Positions 25,736 through 34,312 of a stretch of 64,000 nucleotides of DNA are shown here, in pieces. The stretch spans positions 2,264,463-2,328,462 of the forward strand of contig NZ_CP041763.1 of the NCBI RefSeq assembly GCF_007559005.1. The letters are read 5' to 3'. The translations under genes and the position numbers were made by a program. Within the stretch, counting starts at the first letter, position 1. Each line of letters starts with the position of its first letter. The notes under the pieces are model-generated. The model was given only the letters and a program-made list of their open reading frames with translations. It made no database searches and was not told where the DNA came from. The stretch is from Gordonia zhaorongruii. GTDB lineage: Bacteria; Actinomycetota; Actinomycetes; Mycobacteriales; Mycobacteriaceae.

Positions 25736-27615
25736 CGCAGACTCCAGCGCACCGCGTTGCCGAACACGCCCAGCTGCGGCGAACCGTCCAGTGAGACACC
25801 GCCGATCTTCTCAGTGGCGGCACCGAGTACCGAGTCCTGGTAGATGGGCAGGTACACCGCCTGGTCGGCGAGCAGATCCTCCGCCTGCTGCAGCTGTTCC
25901 GCGGGGTACTCCGAGGTCATCGCCGCCGTCGCGAGCTCCATCAGGTCCGGATCGCACAGGCCCGAGATGTTGCCCGTGTACGTGCTGTCGGGGTCGACGG
26001 GTGCCGGTGCTGCGGACGACTTCGGGGATCGGCCGGTCGACGTCGGCAGCACGCTCTCCTCCGCCGGGTCGTCCTCGGGCTCGACGGTGTGCGCACCCGC
26101 TTCGGTAGCGGCCTTCGGCGCGGCGCAGCCCACCTGCGAGGCCAGCGCCGTCGCCGGGTCCGATCCCATCGGGTTCCAGCCGACCACCATGTCGACCCGG
26201 GCGTTGCGAAGCGCCGAACCGTAGAGCTCGGTGTTCGACATCCCCTGAACGCTCGCGCGGATCCCGCTGGCGCGCAACTGATCCGCCATCGACTCGGCCG
26301 CGGACATCACCTGCTCGTCCGAGTTGACCGCACCGATGCGGACCACCAGGTCCTGCTCGCCCTTCTCGATCGGTGCGACGTCGTACGGCAGTCCCGGAAC
26401 GTCGGTAGGAGTCAGAGTGGGCGTGGCAGGCTCCTCGCTGGCCGACGGGTCGGTCGGCGGCGCCGGACGGGGAGTCGCCTCCCCCGGCTGGTACCCGGCC
26501 GTCGCCAGCAGGTCCTTGATCTCCTGCGGGGACGGACGCTGCCGTTCGACGGGCCGGTAACCGCGGTTGGACGGCGCGTACACGGTGTTGGCGGTCGGCG
26601 TCACCACCGTGTCACCGGCCGCTGCCGCGCGGATGAGGTTCGCGTCGATGACCCCGAAGATCGCCTTGCGCAGCGGCAGCGACGCCATCGTCGCCGAACG
26701 TGTGTTGGCGTTGACGCTGAGACCACGCGCCATCGGCAGCCGTTGGGTCGTGACACCCGGAATGGCACCTACCTCAGCCTCCGACGCCGGTCCCGCGGTC
26801 AACGACACCATCGTCGAGTCGCCGTTGCGGATGGTCTGCGCCATCTGCGGCGCCGTGCCCGCCCGTCGCAGCACCACCTGATCGATCTCGGGCGGCTTGC
26901 GCCAGTACCGGTCGTTGCGGATCAACCGGACCTCGTCCCGGGCCCGGTCGATCGAGTAGATGGAGAACGGTCCGGCCGTGACCGGCTTCCCGTTGTCCAT
27001 CCCGGTCTGGAAGCCGCCCTGCTCGGGCCGCAGCGTATGACTCGGCAGCAGCGAGGTGAACAGTTCGCGCCACGCCTCGTACGGGGCGTCGAAGGTCACC
27101 GTGACCTCCTTGCCGCCACCGGTGGTGCGCACGTCCTTGATCGCCCGGTACCCCGCGGGCGCCACCACGTTGGGCTGCCTCGCCATCTGCTGCCACAGGT
27201 ACGCGAAATCGTCGCCGGTCACCGGAAGTCCATCGGACCATTGAGCGTCGTCAACGATCTGATAGGTGACCTCGAACGGCTCCTGGGAGGTGACCTCGGC
27301 CGACTTGAGGAGCGCGGCGTTGCGCTCCCACTCCAGCCCCTGCGGGGTCTGGGTCGGCACGAATGCACTGGGCAGCGTGAGGGCCGCGACCGCGGTCGTC
27401 ACCGTACCGAGGTCGGAGCTGATATGCGGATTGAAGCCGGAGCCGATCGAATCGGTCGCGACGAACACGGTGCGCTCGTCCGGATACTCGTTGGGCGTCG
27501 TCTTCGACAACGTCTCGCGGACCGGCGGGGGCGGATCGGCCATGCAGGCTGTCGCCGCGACCCCGACGATCCCCGTCATCAGCACAGCCGCCATGCGTGC
27601 CCGCACGGTCTTCAT
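25732..27615 (-). CDS. lpqW: LpqW-like lipoprotein, solute-binding fold
   Basis: Lipoprotein with the fold of ABC peptide-binding proteins. In mycobacteria LpqW influences phosphatidylinositol mannoside and lipoarabinomannan synthesis rather than uptake. The signal peptide ends in the lipobox VAATAC, with Cys about residue 24. The binding domain shows YQIVDDAQWSDGLPVTGDDF and later YAPSNRGYRPV. A Pro/Thr-rich insert lies around residues 385-415, and a second, Asp/Pro-rich, low-complexity insert around 520-550. ATG 27615 is preferred over GTG 27621 since GGAAGGG is 7 nt before it. No permease gene is adjacent, consistent with a non-transport role. Confidence 0.85.
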   Translation of the reverse strand: MKTVRARMAAVLMTGIVGVAATACMADPPPPVRETLSKTTPNEYPDERTVFVATDSIGSGFNPHISSDLGTVTTAVAALTLPSAFVPTQTPQGLEWERNAALLKSAEVTSQEPFEVTYQIVDDAQWSDGLPVTGDDFAYLWQQMARQPNVVAPAGYRAIKDVRTTGGGKEVTVTFDAPYEAWRELFTSLLPSHTLRPEQGGFQTGMDNGKPVTAGPFSIYSIDRARDEVRLIRNDRYWRKPPEIDQVVLRRAGTAPQMAQTIRNGDSTMVSLTAGPASEAEVGAIPGVTTQRLPMARGLSVNANTRSATMASLPLRKAIFGVIDANLIRAAAAGDTVVTPTANTVYAPSNRGYRPVERQRPSPQEIKDLLATAGYQPGEATPRPAPPTDPSASEEPATPTLTPTDVPGLPYDVAPIEKGEQDLVVRIGAVNSDEQVMSAAESMADQLRASGIRASVQGMSNTELYGSALRNARVDMVVGWNPMGSDPATALASQVGCAAPKAATEAGAHTVEPEDDPAEESVLPTSTGRSPKSSAAPAPVDPDSTYTGNISGLCDPDLMELATAAMTSEYPAEQLQQAEDLLADQAVYLPIYQDSVLGAATEKIGGVSLDGSPQLGVFGNAVRWSLR

Positions 27616-27667
27616 CCGCACACCCTTCCACCGCGTTCCGATCCCACTGCCCCGGCACCGACGGGGC

Positions 27668-27710
27668 GCCGGGCCCCGAGTCTCACCTCACGGTGGGCGC
27701 GGGGCCGGGC
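27668..27710 (-). terminator. Possible terminator hairpin after typA
   Basis: GCCGGGCCCCG and CGGGGCCGGGC can pair across a 21-nt loop with one mismatch, 11 bp beyond the typA stop. No T-run follows, so this is only a candidate. Confidence 0.35.
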
Positions 27711-27720
27711 AACCAGCCGA

Positions 27721-29625
27721 TCAGGCCTGGTCGCGAGCCTTCGCCCGCGAGCGCTCGCGCGCACGGGTCGAATGGTCCAGATTGACCTTACGCACTCGGC
27801 AGACCTCGGGAGTCACCTCGACGCACTCGTCTACGGCGCAGAACTCCATCGCCGCCTCGAGATCGAGCTCCATCGGCTTCGCCAGCGTCTCCATCACGTC
27901 CGCGGACGACTGACGCATATTGGTCAGCTTCTTCTCGCGCGTCACGTTGATGTCGAGGTCCTCCGCACGCGGGTTGATGCCCACCACGTGACCCTCGTAG
28001 CTGTCGTCGCCCGGGTGCACGAAGAACGTGCCGCGGTCGGAGAGCTGGATCATCGCGAACGGGGTGACACTGCCTGCACGGTCGGACACCAGCGAACCGG
28101 TGTGGCGTGCCCGGATCTCGCCTGCCCAGGGCCCGTAGTCGGCGAACACCGCGTTGGCGATGCCGGTGCCACGGGTCTCGGTCATGAAGTCGGTGCGGAA
28201 ACCGATGAGGCCGCGGGAGGGCACCTCGAACTCCATGCGGACCCAACCGCTGCCGTGGTTGTTCATCTGATCCATGCGGCCCTTGCGAGCGGCGAGGAGC
28301 TGGGTGACGGCCCCGAGGTACTCCTCGGGCACGTCGATGGTGAGGTGCTCGAACGGCTCGTGCACCTTGCCATCGACCTTGCGGGTAACGACCTGCGGCT
28401 TACCGACTGTCAGCTCGAAGCCCTCGCGCCGCATCTGCTCGACGAGGATCGCCAGCGCGAGTTCGCCACGGGCCTGGACCTCCCAGGCGTCCGGTCGGCC
28501 GATGTCCTGCACGCGGAGCGAGACGTTGCCGATCAGCTCACTGTCGAGCCGGTCCTTCAGCATGCGGGAGGTCAGCTTGTGGCCCTTCACGCGGCCGGCG
28601 AGCGGTGACGTGTTGGTGCCGACGATCGCCGAGATGGCCGGCTGATCGACGCTGATGCGCTCCAGCGCGACCGGGTTCTCCAGGTCGGCGAGGGTGTCGC
28701 CGATCATGATCTCGGACATGCCCGCGACCGCCACGATGTCGCCGGCGACGGCGTACTCGGCCGGTGCGCGATCCACGCCGAGGGTGATCAGCAGCTCGGT
28801 GATCTTGGCGCGCTCGATGACCGGCTCGCCGTCCACCTCACGGCACCAGGAGACCTGCTGTCCCTTGCGGAGCATGCCGTTGTGGATGCGGACCAGGCCG
28901 AGACGGCCGAGGAAGGGCGACGCGTCGAGGTTGGTGACGTGCGCCTGCAGCGGCGCCTCACTGTTGCCCTTGGGGGCGGGCACGCTGTTGATCAGCACAT
29001 CGAACAGCGGGTCGAGGTTCTCGCCGTCGGGCACCTCGCCGTTAGCCGGCTCCTCGGTGCTGGCGACACCCGCACGACCCGATGCGAACAGCACCGGCAG
29101 TTCGAGGGCGAGCTCGGCGGCTTCGGCAGCCTCGTCGTCGAGATCGGAGGCGAGGTCGAGGAGCAGGTCCTGCGACTCGGTCACGATCTCGCTGATACGG
29201 GCATCCGGCCGGTCGGTCTTGTTCACGACGAGGATCACCGGCAGTGAGGCGGCGAGCGCCTTGCGGAGCACGAATCGCGTCTGCGGGAGCGGACCCTCGG
29301 AGGAGTCGACGAGAAGCACGACACCGTCGACCATCGACAGCGCACGCTCCACCTCGCCACCGAAGTCGGCGTGGCCCGGGGTGTCGATGACGTTGATGAC
29401 GTACTCGGAGCCGTCGGGCTGACGGCGGTGCACGGCGGTGTTCTTGGCGAGAATGGTGATGCCCTTCTCGCGCTCCAGGTCGCCGGAGTCCATGACGCGG
29501 TCGACGAGTTCGGCACGCTCGCCGAACACACCGGACTGACGCAGCATCGCGTCGACCAAGGTGGTCTTGCCGTGGTCGACGTGCGCCACGATCGCGACGT
29601 TGCGGAAGTTGGGGACTGCGCTCAC
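27721..29625 (-). CDS. typA: Ribosome-associated translational GTPase TypA/BipA
   Basis: Elongation-factor-like GTPase that binds the 70S ribosome and aids assembly or stress adaptation. G motifs: AHVDHGKTT (G1), GITI (G2), DTPGHADF (G3), NKTD (G4). The C-terminal BipA-specific region holds GWVRMEFEVPSRGLIGFRTD. GTG 29625 is preferred: it starts VSAVPNFRN just before the G1 strand and has an AAAGAG-type ribosome site; ATG 29640 would add five residues and lacks one. Product 634 aa. Confidence 0.93.
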   Translation of the reverse strand: MSAVPNFRNVAIVAHVDHGKTTLVDAMLRQSGVFGERAELVDRVMDSGDLEREKGITILAKNTAVHRRQPDGSEYVINVIDTPGHADFGGEVERALSMVDGVVLLVDSSEGPLPQTRFVLRKALAASLPVILVVNKTDRPDARISEIVTESQDLLLDLASDLDDEAAEAAELALELPVLFASGRAGVASTEEPANGEVPDGENLDPLFDVLINSVPAPKGNSEAPLQAHVTNLDASPFLGRLGLVRIHNGMLRKGQQVSWCREVDGEPVIERAKITELLITLGVDRAPAEYAVAGDIVAVAGMSEIMIGDTLADLENPVALERISVDQPAISAIVGTNTSPLAGRVKGHKLTSRMLKDRLDSELIGNVSLRVQDIGRPDAWEVQARGELALAILVEQMRREGFELTVGKPQVVTRKVDGKVHEPFEHLTIDVPEEYLGAVTQLLAARKGRMDQMNNHGSGWVRMEFEVPSRGLIGFRTDFMTETRGTGIANAVFADYGPWAGEIRARHTGSLVSDRAGSVTPFAMIQLSDRGTFFVHPGDDSYEGHVVGINPRAEDLDINVTREKKLTNMRQSSADVMETLAKPMELDLEAAMEFCAVDECVEVTPEVCRVRKVNLDHSTRARERSRAKARDQA

Positions 29626-29723
29626 TAAGGTCTCTTTCATCAATGCGGTGTCGGGAAACGACGAACCATGCAAGGGTAGCGGCATCATCCGTCTGATGCG
29701 ATTTCCACGCTGTCGTTATGTAG

Positions 29724-29742
29724 TTAGGCTCAGCTAAACTAT
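29724..29742 (+). promoter_or_regulatory. IdeR/DtxR-box-like site over the promoter of the Cys-rich mini-gene
   Basis: TTAGGCTCAGCTAAACTAT matches the mycobacterial iron-regulator consensus TTAGGTTAGSCTAACCTAA at 14 of 19 positions. It overlaps the -10 box TAAACT (29735-29740). The wider 29721-29741 stretch is palindromic in 8 of 10 pairs. A repressor bound here would block RNA polymerase directly. The match was judged by eye and has not been scored against a matrix. Confidence 0.45.
29735..29740 (+). promoter_or_regulatory. -10 box TAAACT, leaderless start of the Cys-rich mini-gene
   Basis: TAAACT, then atcgcc, then ATG 29747; the strongest -10 match of the leaderless set in this window. 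Confidence 0.6.
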
Positions 29743-29746
29743 CGCC

Positions 29747-29923
29747 ATGGGCAAGACCGATCCCGCCAAGGTAGCCAAGCTGAAGCCGAAGAAGAAGTGC
29801 TGCCGCAAATCGACCCGCTGCCTTCGCTGCCCCGTCGTCGTGCATCGCATGTCCAAGATCGACTGCGACTCGATGTCCAAGAAGAAGGCGACCAAGGAAC
29901 TCAAGAAGGCCCGCGCGGCCTAA
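29747..29923 (+). CDS. Small basic Cys-rich protein of unknown function
   Basis: A 58-residue protein beginning MGKTDPAKVAKLKPKKKCC. It has five cysteines in the middle (CC, then x5-C-x2-C, then C-D) and Lys-rich ends (SMSKKKATKELKKARAA). The CC-x5-C-x2-C arrangement with a nearby His (VVHRM) could bind a metal ion or cluster, and the Lys-rich flanks could contact nucleic acid; both are inference. I recall similar unnamed proteins in other Mycobacteriales but no function. The start is leaderless under an IdeR-like box. Its TAA shares bases with the convergent mutT stop (CTAA, 29920-29923). Confidence 0.75.
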   Translation: MGKTDPAKVAKLKPKKKCCRKSTRCLRCPVVVHRMSKIDCDSMSKKKATKELKKARAA

Positions 29924-30339
29924 CGACCCATTTCGCGATAACACTGCAGGTCATCGACGAGTTCGGGCACCCACGCCCGATCGTTCGGGACGATCTGGGC
30001 CGCCTCCTCCAGTGCCAGCAGTTCGGCGGGGGCCACCCACCGGATGGCGCGATGCTCCACCGCTCGCGGTGTTCCGTCCAGCAGTTCGGCGCGCAGGGCC
30101 ACCAGTTCCAGACCGGGCTCGGGCTGCACGGTGACGCGCAATCGCGAGCCGACGCGAACGTCGACGTTTAATTCCTCACACAACTCCCGGGCGAGCGCTT
30201 CCCGCGGCGTTTCGCCGGATTCCACCTTCCCGCCCGGCAGTTCCCACAGTCCGTCGAGTTCCGGAGGATAGGACCGCTGAGCGAGGAGAAGCCTGCCCGC
30301 ACGGTGGAGTGCGCCGGCGACTACCAGCACCGCGCTCAT
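29920..30339 (-). CDS. mutT: MutT-type NUDIX hydrolase
   Basis: NUDIX pyrophosphohydrolase likely to cleanse oxidised (d)NTPs. Box: GGKVESGETPREALARELCE followed by ELNV, a complete G-x5-E-x7-RE-x2-EE match. 139 residues, compact like MutT. ATG 30339 overlaps the stop of the ABC ATPase gene (ATGA), so it is read from the thiamine-transporter operon. The longer frame to 30696 is a shadow of that gene. Confidence 0.9.
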   Translation of the reverse strand: MSAVLVVAGALHRAGRLLLAQRSYPPELDGLWELPGGKVESGETPREALARELCEELNVDVRVGSRLRVTVQPEPGLELVALRAELLDGTPRAVEHRAIRWVAPAELLALEEAAQIVPNDRAWVPELVDDLQCYREMGR

Positions 30340-31376
30340 CCGCCGATCACCGCGATCCGTTCCGCGGCAGGCGTCAACCGGATCCGCGCGCCCGCCTCGG
30401 TCGCCCGGTCGGCGACCGCGTCGAGTTCGATGCCCGCGCCCGGACCCCGATCCACGGCGGCGTGAATCCGCCACTGCCCCACCATCGGTACCGAACGGGT
30501 GGCCACGGCCTGCCCATCCGGATCCGCAGTGGCGCGCACCGCATCGGGCCTCAGTCCGACCGAGCACGGCCCGTCCGGCAGATCCGCGAAACCCTCGACG
30601 CCGCCGACCGCGACATCGCCGATCGGTGTGCGCAGCGTTCCGGATTCGGCGGTCGCCTCCAGGATCCGGGTGGCACCGAGGAATCGCGCCACCCATTCAT
30701 CGCCCGGCCTGCGCCACAGCCGTTGCGGCGAGGCGGTGTCGACGATCCGGCCCTCGCGCATCACCGACACGACGTCGGCCATCACTGCCGCCTCCCCGTG
30801 GTCGTGGGTCACCACGACGGTCGGCGTGCCTGCAGCGCGGACGATGTCGCTGATCGCCACCGCGAGGTCGTCGCGAAGCCGTCGATCCAGTGCGGCGAGC
30901 GGTTCGTCGAGGAGCAGCAGCCGCGGTCGCGGTGCCAGAGCTCGCGCCAGCGCGACACGCTGCGCCTGCCCGCCGGACAGTTCCTCGACCCGGCGCTGCG
31001 CCATGCCCGGCAGCTGGACCAGCTGCAGCAGTTCCTCGACCCGTTCGCCGATCTTCTTGCGCGACATACCCCGTCGCGCCAGCCCGTACGCGATGTTCTG
31101 GCCGACGGTACGGCCGGGAAAGAGCTGACCGTCCTGGAAGACCACCCCGAAGTCCCGACGATGAACCGGCACCCGCGCGAGGTCGTGCCCGTCGTACGCG
31201 ACGGTGCCCGACGCGATGGGCTCCAGACCCGCGACGGCCCGCAGCATCGTCGACTTTCCGCACCCGGACGGCCCGAGGAGCGCGGTGACCAGGGACGCTC
31301 CTCCGACTTCCCAGTTCACACCGTGCACGGCCTCCCGGTCGCCGTAGCGCACGGAGACCTCACACATCGTCAGCAA
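30336..31376 (-). CDS. thiQ: ABC transporter ATPase of a thiamine-type importer
   Basis: Powers import through the adjoining permease. Walker A GPSGCGKST, Q-loop VVFQDGQLFPG, signature LSGGQAQRVALARAL, Walker B LLLLDEPLAALD, switch His in THDHGEAA. The C-terminal 100 residues form a regulatory TOBE-like domain, making it longer (346 aa) than enteric ThiQ. TTG 31376 sits 6 nt after GGGAGGAG and is favoured; ATG 31367 is the alternative. It overlaps the permease end by 17 bp. Substrate assignment comes from the binding protein. Confidence 0.85.
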   Translation of the reverse strand: MLTMCEVSVRYGDREAVHGVNWEVGGASLVTALLGPSGCGKSTMLRAVAGLEPIASGTVAYDGHDLARVPVHRRDFGVVFQDGQLFPGRTVGQNIAYGLARRGMSRKKIGERVEELLQLVQLPGMAQRRVEELSGGQAQRVALARALAPRPRLLLLDEPLAALDRRLRDDLAVAISDIVRAAGTPTVVVTHDHGEAAVMADVVSVMREGRIVDTASPQRLWRRPGDEWVARFLGATRILEATAESGTLRTPIGDVAVGGVEGFADLPDGPCSVGLRPDAVRATADPDGQAVATRSVPMVGQWRIHAAVDRGPGAGIELDAVADRATEAGARIRLTPAAERIAVIGG

Positions 31377-33021
31377 CGCCTGCTCCTCCCTCTCGTCGGC
31401 GACGGACCCGTCCGGTGCCCGTGAAGATCTCCACGGCCGCGACGACCAACGCGCTCACCGCTACCAGCAGTACCGCCGCGGCCATCGCCGTGGCGAGGTT
31501 GTCCGGCCCCGGCCGACCCATGAGCTGTCCGATCAGAACCGGAATCGTCGTGGTGTTCGGCCGGGCGAGGAACGTCGTCGCACCGAACTCGCCGATCGCC
31601 ATCACGAACGCGAACGCCGTGGCCGCACCCAGCGAACGTGCGGTCAACCGCAGATCCACGCTCCAGAAAACCCGCAGCGGGCCGGCACCGAGCGACGCTG
31701 CGACGTCACGTTGCCGTGACGGCACCTGATCGAGCGCGGGCACCATCACGCCGACGACCACCGGAATGGCGATCAGCGCCTGGACGCAGGGCACCACCAG
31801 CGGCGACGCGGCCACCGAGTACGGCAGTTCGGCGAGCGCGAGGGTGTACCCGAACCCCAGGGTCACCGCGCTCACCCCGAGCGGGACCACCGCGAGAACC
31901 GCCCCGACGCGCGACACCAGGCCGCCTGTCCGGGTCACTGCGATGGCGGTGAGCAGCCCGACGGCCACGGCGATCACGGCGGCGAGGAGAGCGCTCGTCA
32001 GCGAGTAGCGCAGCGATCCGAGCGCCGACTCGCCGTACGTGTCGTCGACCAGCGCCCGGTACCCGGACAATCCCCACTGCCCGCCCGGCCGCAGCGACCG
32101 GACCACGAGGGTGACGACGGGCACCGCCAACCACAGGACCGCCCAGGCGAGCACTCCCGCGACCGCCACGCGGACGACGCCGCGAGGACGACGGCGTTGC
32201 ATACCCGCCGCGGCGGGTGGCACGCGCGCGCTGCCGACGGCTCGGGCGACGCCGAGCGCCGCCAGTACGAGGAGGATCTGCATCACCGATAGCGCCACCG
32301 CCTCGGATAAGTGCCCGTACCCGATTCCCTGCAGGTAGATCTCGGTCTCGAGCGTGCTCGCCCGGCCGCCGCCGAGGATCACGATCACACCGAAGCTCGT
32401 GGAGCAGAACAGGAAGATCAGGGCCAGCGACGATGCGACCGCGGGCAGCAGTCGTGGTACCACCACGTCGACGAAGGCGCGCAGCGGCCCGGCGCCGAGC
32501 GATCGAGCGGCGGCGACCTCGCGCTGATCCACCCGCTGCCACGCCGCCGACACAACGCGCACCACCACGGCCACGTTCAGGAAGACATGCGCGAGAATGA
32601 TCGCCGGCCAGCCCTCGCTGATGTCCAGACGCTCGAGCGGCCCGTCGAGGAGGGCGCGGAACGCCACACCGACGACCACGGTCGGCAGCACGAACGGCAG
32701 TGTGACGAGCACCCGGATCAGCCCCGCTCCGGGTAGGCGAATGCGCGCGAGGAGCCACACGATCGGTGCGGCGACGATCAGGGCGGCGAGTGCGGAGGCT
32801 GCAGCCTGCGCCGCGGTGACGCCGAGCAGACTCCAGGCGTCGGTGCGGTCCCACGCCTGGAGAACCGAGAGACCTCCGTCCGCCGAGGCTGCGCGCGCGG
32901 CGAGCACACCGAGCGGCCAGACGAACACTGCGGCCGTGAACAGCATGGGAAGCAGTGCGAACGCCGGACGCGCGGCGACGCGGAAACCCGGAAGCGTCAA
33001 CGCTTCACGGTCTCGCGCCAT
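31360..33021 (-). CDS. thiP: ABC transporter permease, two fused membrane domains (ThiP type)
   Basis: Membrane channel of the importer, with about 12 hydrophobic segments in two homologous halves, each with an EAA-like loop: AAARSLGAGPLRAFVDVVVP and VAASLGAGPLRVFWSVDL. The fused layout is that of ThiP/FbpB-type permeases. ATG 33021 is chosen; GTG 33033 would add four residues, and neither has a clear ribosome site. The gene start overlaps the 3' end of the binding-protein gene by 25 bp, indicating coupling. Confidence 0.86.
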   Translation of the reverse strand: MARDREALTLPGFRVAARPAFALLPMLFTAAVFVWPLGVLAARAASADGGLSVLQAWDRTDAWSLLGVTAAQAAASALAALIVAAPIVWLLARIRLPGAGLIRVLVTLPFVLPTVVVGVAFRALLDGPLERLDISEGWPAIILAHVFLNVAVVVRVVSAAWQRVDQREVAAARSLGAGPLRAFVDVVVPRLLPAVASSLALIFLFCSTSFGVIVILGGGRASTLETEIYLQGIGYGHLSEAVALSVMQILLVLAALGVARAVGSARVPPAAAGMQRRRPRGVVRVAVAGVLAWAVLWLAVPVVTLVVRSLRPGGQWGLSGYRALVDDTYGESALGSLRYSLTSALLAAVIAVAVGLLTAIAVTRTGGLVSRVGAVLAVVPLGVSAVTLGFGYTLALAELPYSVAASPLVVPCVQALIAIPVVVGVMVPALDQVPSRQRDVAASLGAGPLRVFWSVDLRLTARSLGAATAFAFVMAIGEFGATTFLARPNTTTIPVLIGQLMGRPGPDNLATAMAAAVLLVAVSALVVAAVEIFTGTGRVRRRREGGAGVADDV

Positions 33022-34049
33022 TGGTCGAGCCACTTCTCACGGTTCTTGTCGATCACGTCCGGCGACATGCGCACGGTCCACGAGGGCGACGGCGCACGCA
33101 GACGCCAGTCCGTGGGCAGCCTGGTGTCCTTCCGGACCGGATACACGTACATGGACGTCGGCAGAGCCGCCTGCACGTCGGGGCTCAGAAGGAAGTCGAC
33201 GAGTTTGCGGGCCCCGTCGACGTTGCGTGCCCCGCGCAGGATCCCCACGTACTCGACCTGTGCGAAGCAGCTGTCGAGGATCGCATGGGTACCGGGAGTC
33301 GCCGCCGGGCTCGACGCGTACGAGACCACGAGCGGCCGCGAGCCGCGACCCTCGCCCGCGCTGAACTCCTGGTTGTACGCCACCTCCCAGCCGGAGACGA
33401 CCCGCACGCCGTTCTGCACCAGTGCACGCCAGTAGTCGAAGGTCCGGCCCTGATAGTGGCCGATCGTCGACAGCAGGAAACCCATCCCGGGCGACGACGT
33501 CGCCGGGTCCATGACCACCGTCAGGTCCTTGTACCGGGGCTCTGTCAGGTCGTCGATGCTCGTCGGCGGCGCAACACCGGCGTTGTCGAACCACGCCTCG
33601 TCGACGTTGACGCACACGTCGCCGTGGTCAACGGCGGTGAGCAGGTCGGGGTGTTCGGGCACCGCGTACTCCGAGGCGCCTTGATCGGCGGCGCGCGGGG
33701 TGTACGGCTCGAGCGCGTCAGCCTCGATCGGCCGCGCCGCGAAGGTGTTGTCGATACCGAAGACGGCGTCCGCCTTCGGGGAGCCCGGCGTCAGGGAGAC
33801 CACCGACGAGAGTTGGCCCGCATCGCCGGACCGCACGATGTTCAGCTTGTACCCGGTCCGCTGCTGAAACTCGTCGATGAGCGTCTGCGGAAGCTCGAAC
33901 GAGTCATGGGTCATGACGCTGACCTCCTCGGTGCTGTCCGAGGACGCACAACCCGCCCCGCCCGCGGCGAGAACGGCGACCAGTCCGATCGCGAGTGCGC
34001 GGCGAGCCCGCCGAACGGGCCGCGCTCGTCTCGCGTCGAGAGGTGTCAC
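32997..34049 (-). CDS. thiB: Thiamine-type ABC transporter substrate-binding lipoprotein
   Basis: Extracytoplasmic binding protein related to TbpA/ThiB. Arg-rich start, hydrophobic helix LAIGLVAVLAAGGAGC with lipobox G-A-G-C, then family blocks SVMTHDSFELPQTLIDEF, KADAVFGIDNTFA and YASSPAATPGTH. GTG 34049 is preferred because AGGAGAG lies 7 nt upstream; the frame can be read from 34091 without such a site. No TPP riboswitch was found upstream. The substrate could also be another small molecule or metal, since the fold is shared with ferric-binding proteins. Confidence 0.85.
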   Translation of the reverse strand: MTPLDARRARPVRRARRALAIGLVAVLAAGGAGCASSDSTEEVSVMTHDSFELPQTLIDEFQQRTGYKLNIVRSGDAGQLSSVVSLTPGSPKADAVFGIDNTFAARPIEADALEPYTPRAADQGASEYAVPEHPDLLTAVDHGDVCVNVDEAWFDNAGVAPPTSIDDLTEPRYKDLTVVMDPATSSPGMGFLLSTIGHYQGRTFDYWRALVQNGVRVVSGWEVAYNQEFSAGEGRGSRPLVVSYASSPAATPGTHAILDSCFAQVEYVGILRGARNVDGARKLVDFLLSPDVQAALPTSMYVYPVRKDTRLPTDWRLRAPSPSWTVRMSPDVIDKNREKWLDQWRETVKR

Positions 34050-34146
34050 GTCGAAACTCTCCTGATCTCGGCCGGAGCCGGTGGCTGACACCGCACCTCC
34101 CCGATCCTTCTCCCGAATCCGGTTCGCGGTACCTGTTCTCTGCGAT

Positions 34147-34158
34147 CTAACCAGTTAG
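34147..34158. promoter_or_regulatory. Palindrome CTAACCAGTTAG upstream of thiB
   Basis: Perfect 5-bp arms CTAAC/GTTAG around CA, 98 bp before the thiB start. On the minus strand the same bases include TTAGAT, a possible -10. A small operator is possible. The rest of 34050-34312 holds a -10-like TACACT (34269-34274) facing the secreted-protein gene. Confidence 0.25.
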
Positions 34159-34312
34159 CCGCAGTTGGACGCAGGCAGCGATGTCCTCCACTGCACGCAC
34201 ACTCAATCCCACATTTCACACTGGTAACAATTTTCACTCCCGTCTCAGAAGTTTCACAGCTGAGCGGTTACACTTTCGACATTGCCCGTTCCGTTTAACG
34301 ATTGGATCCGTC

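Noticed and set aside
25732..27615. Peptide ABC importer
   Set aside because: The binding-protein fold is there, but no permease or ATPase gene is adjacent and the neighbours match the lpqW-mshB locus.
34050..34180. TPP riboswitch upstream of thiB
   Set aside because: Neither a CTGAGA core nor the paired ACCTGATCTGG-type segment in the right order was found on the minus strand.
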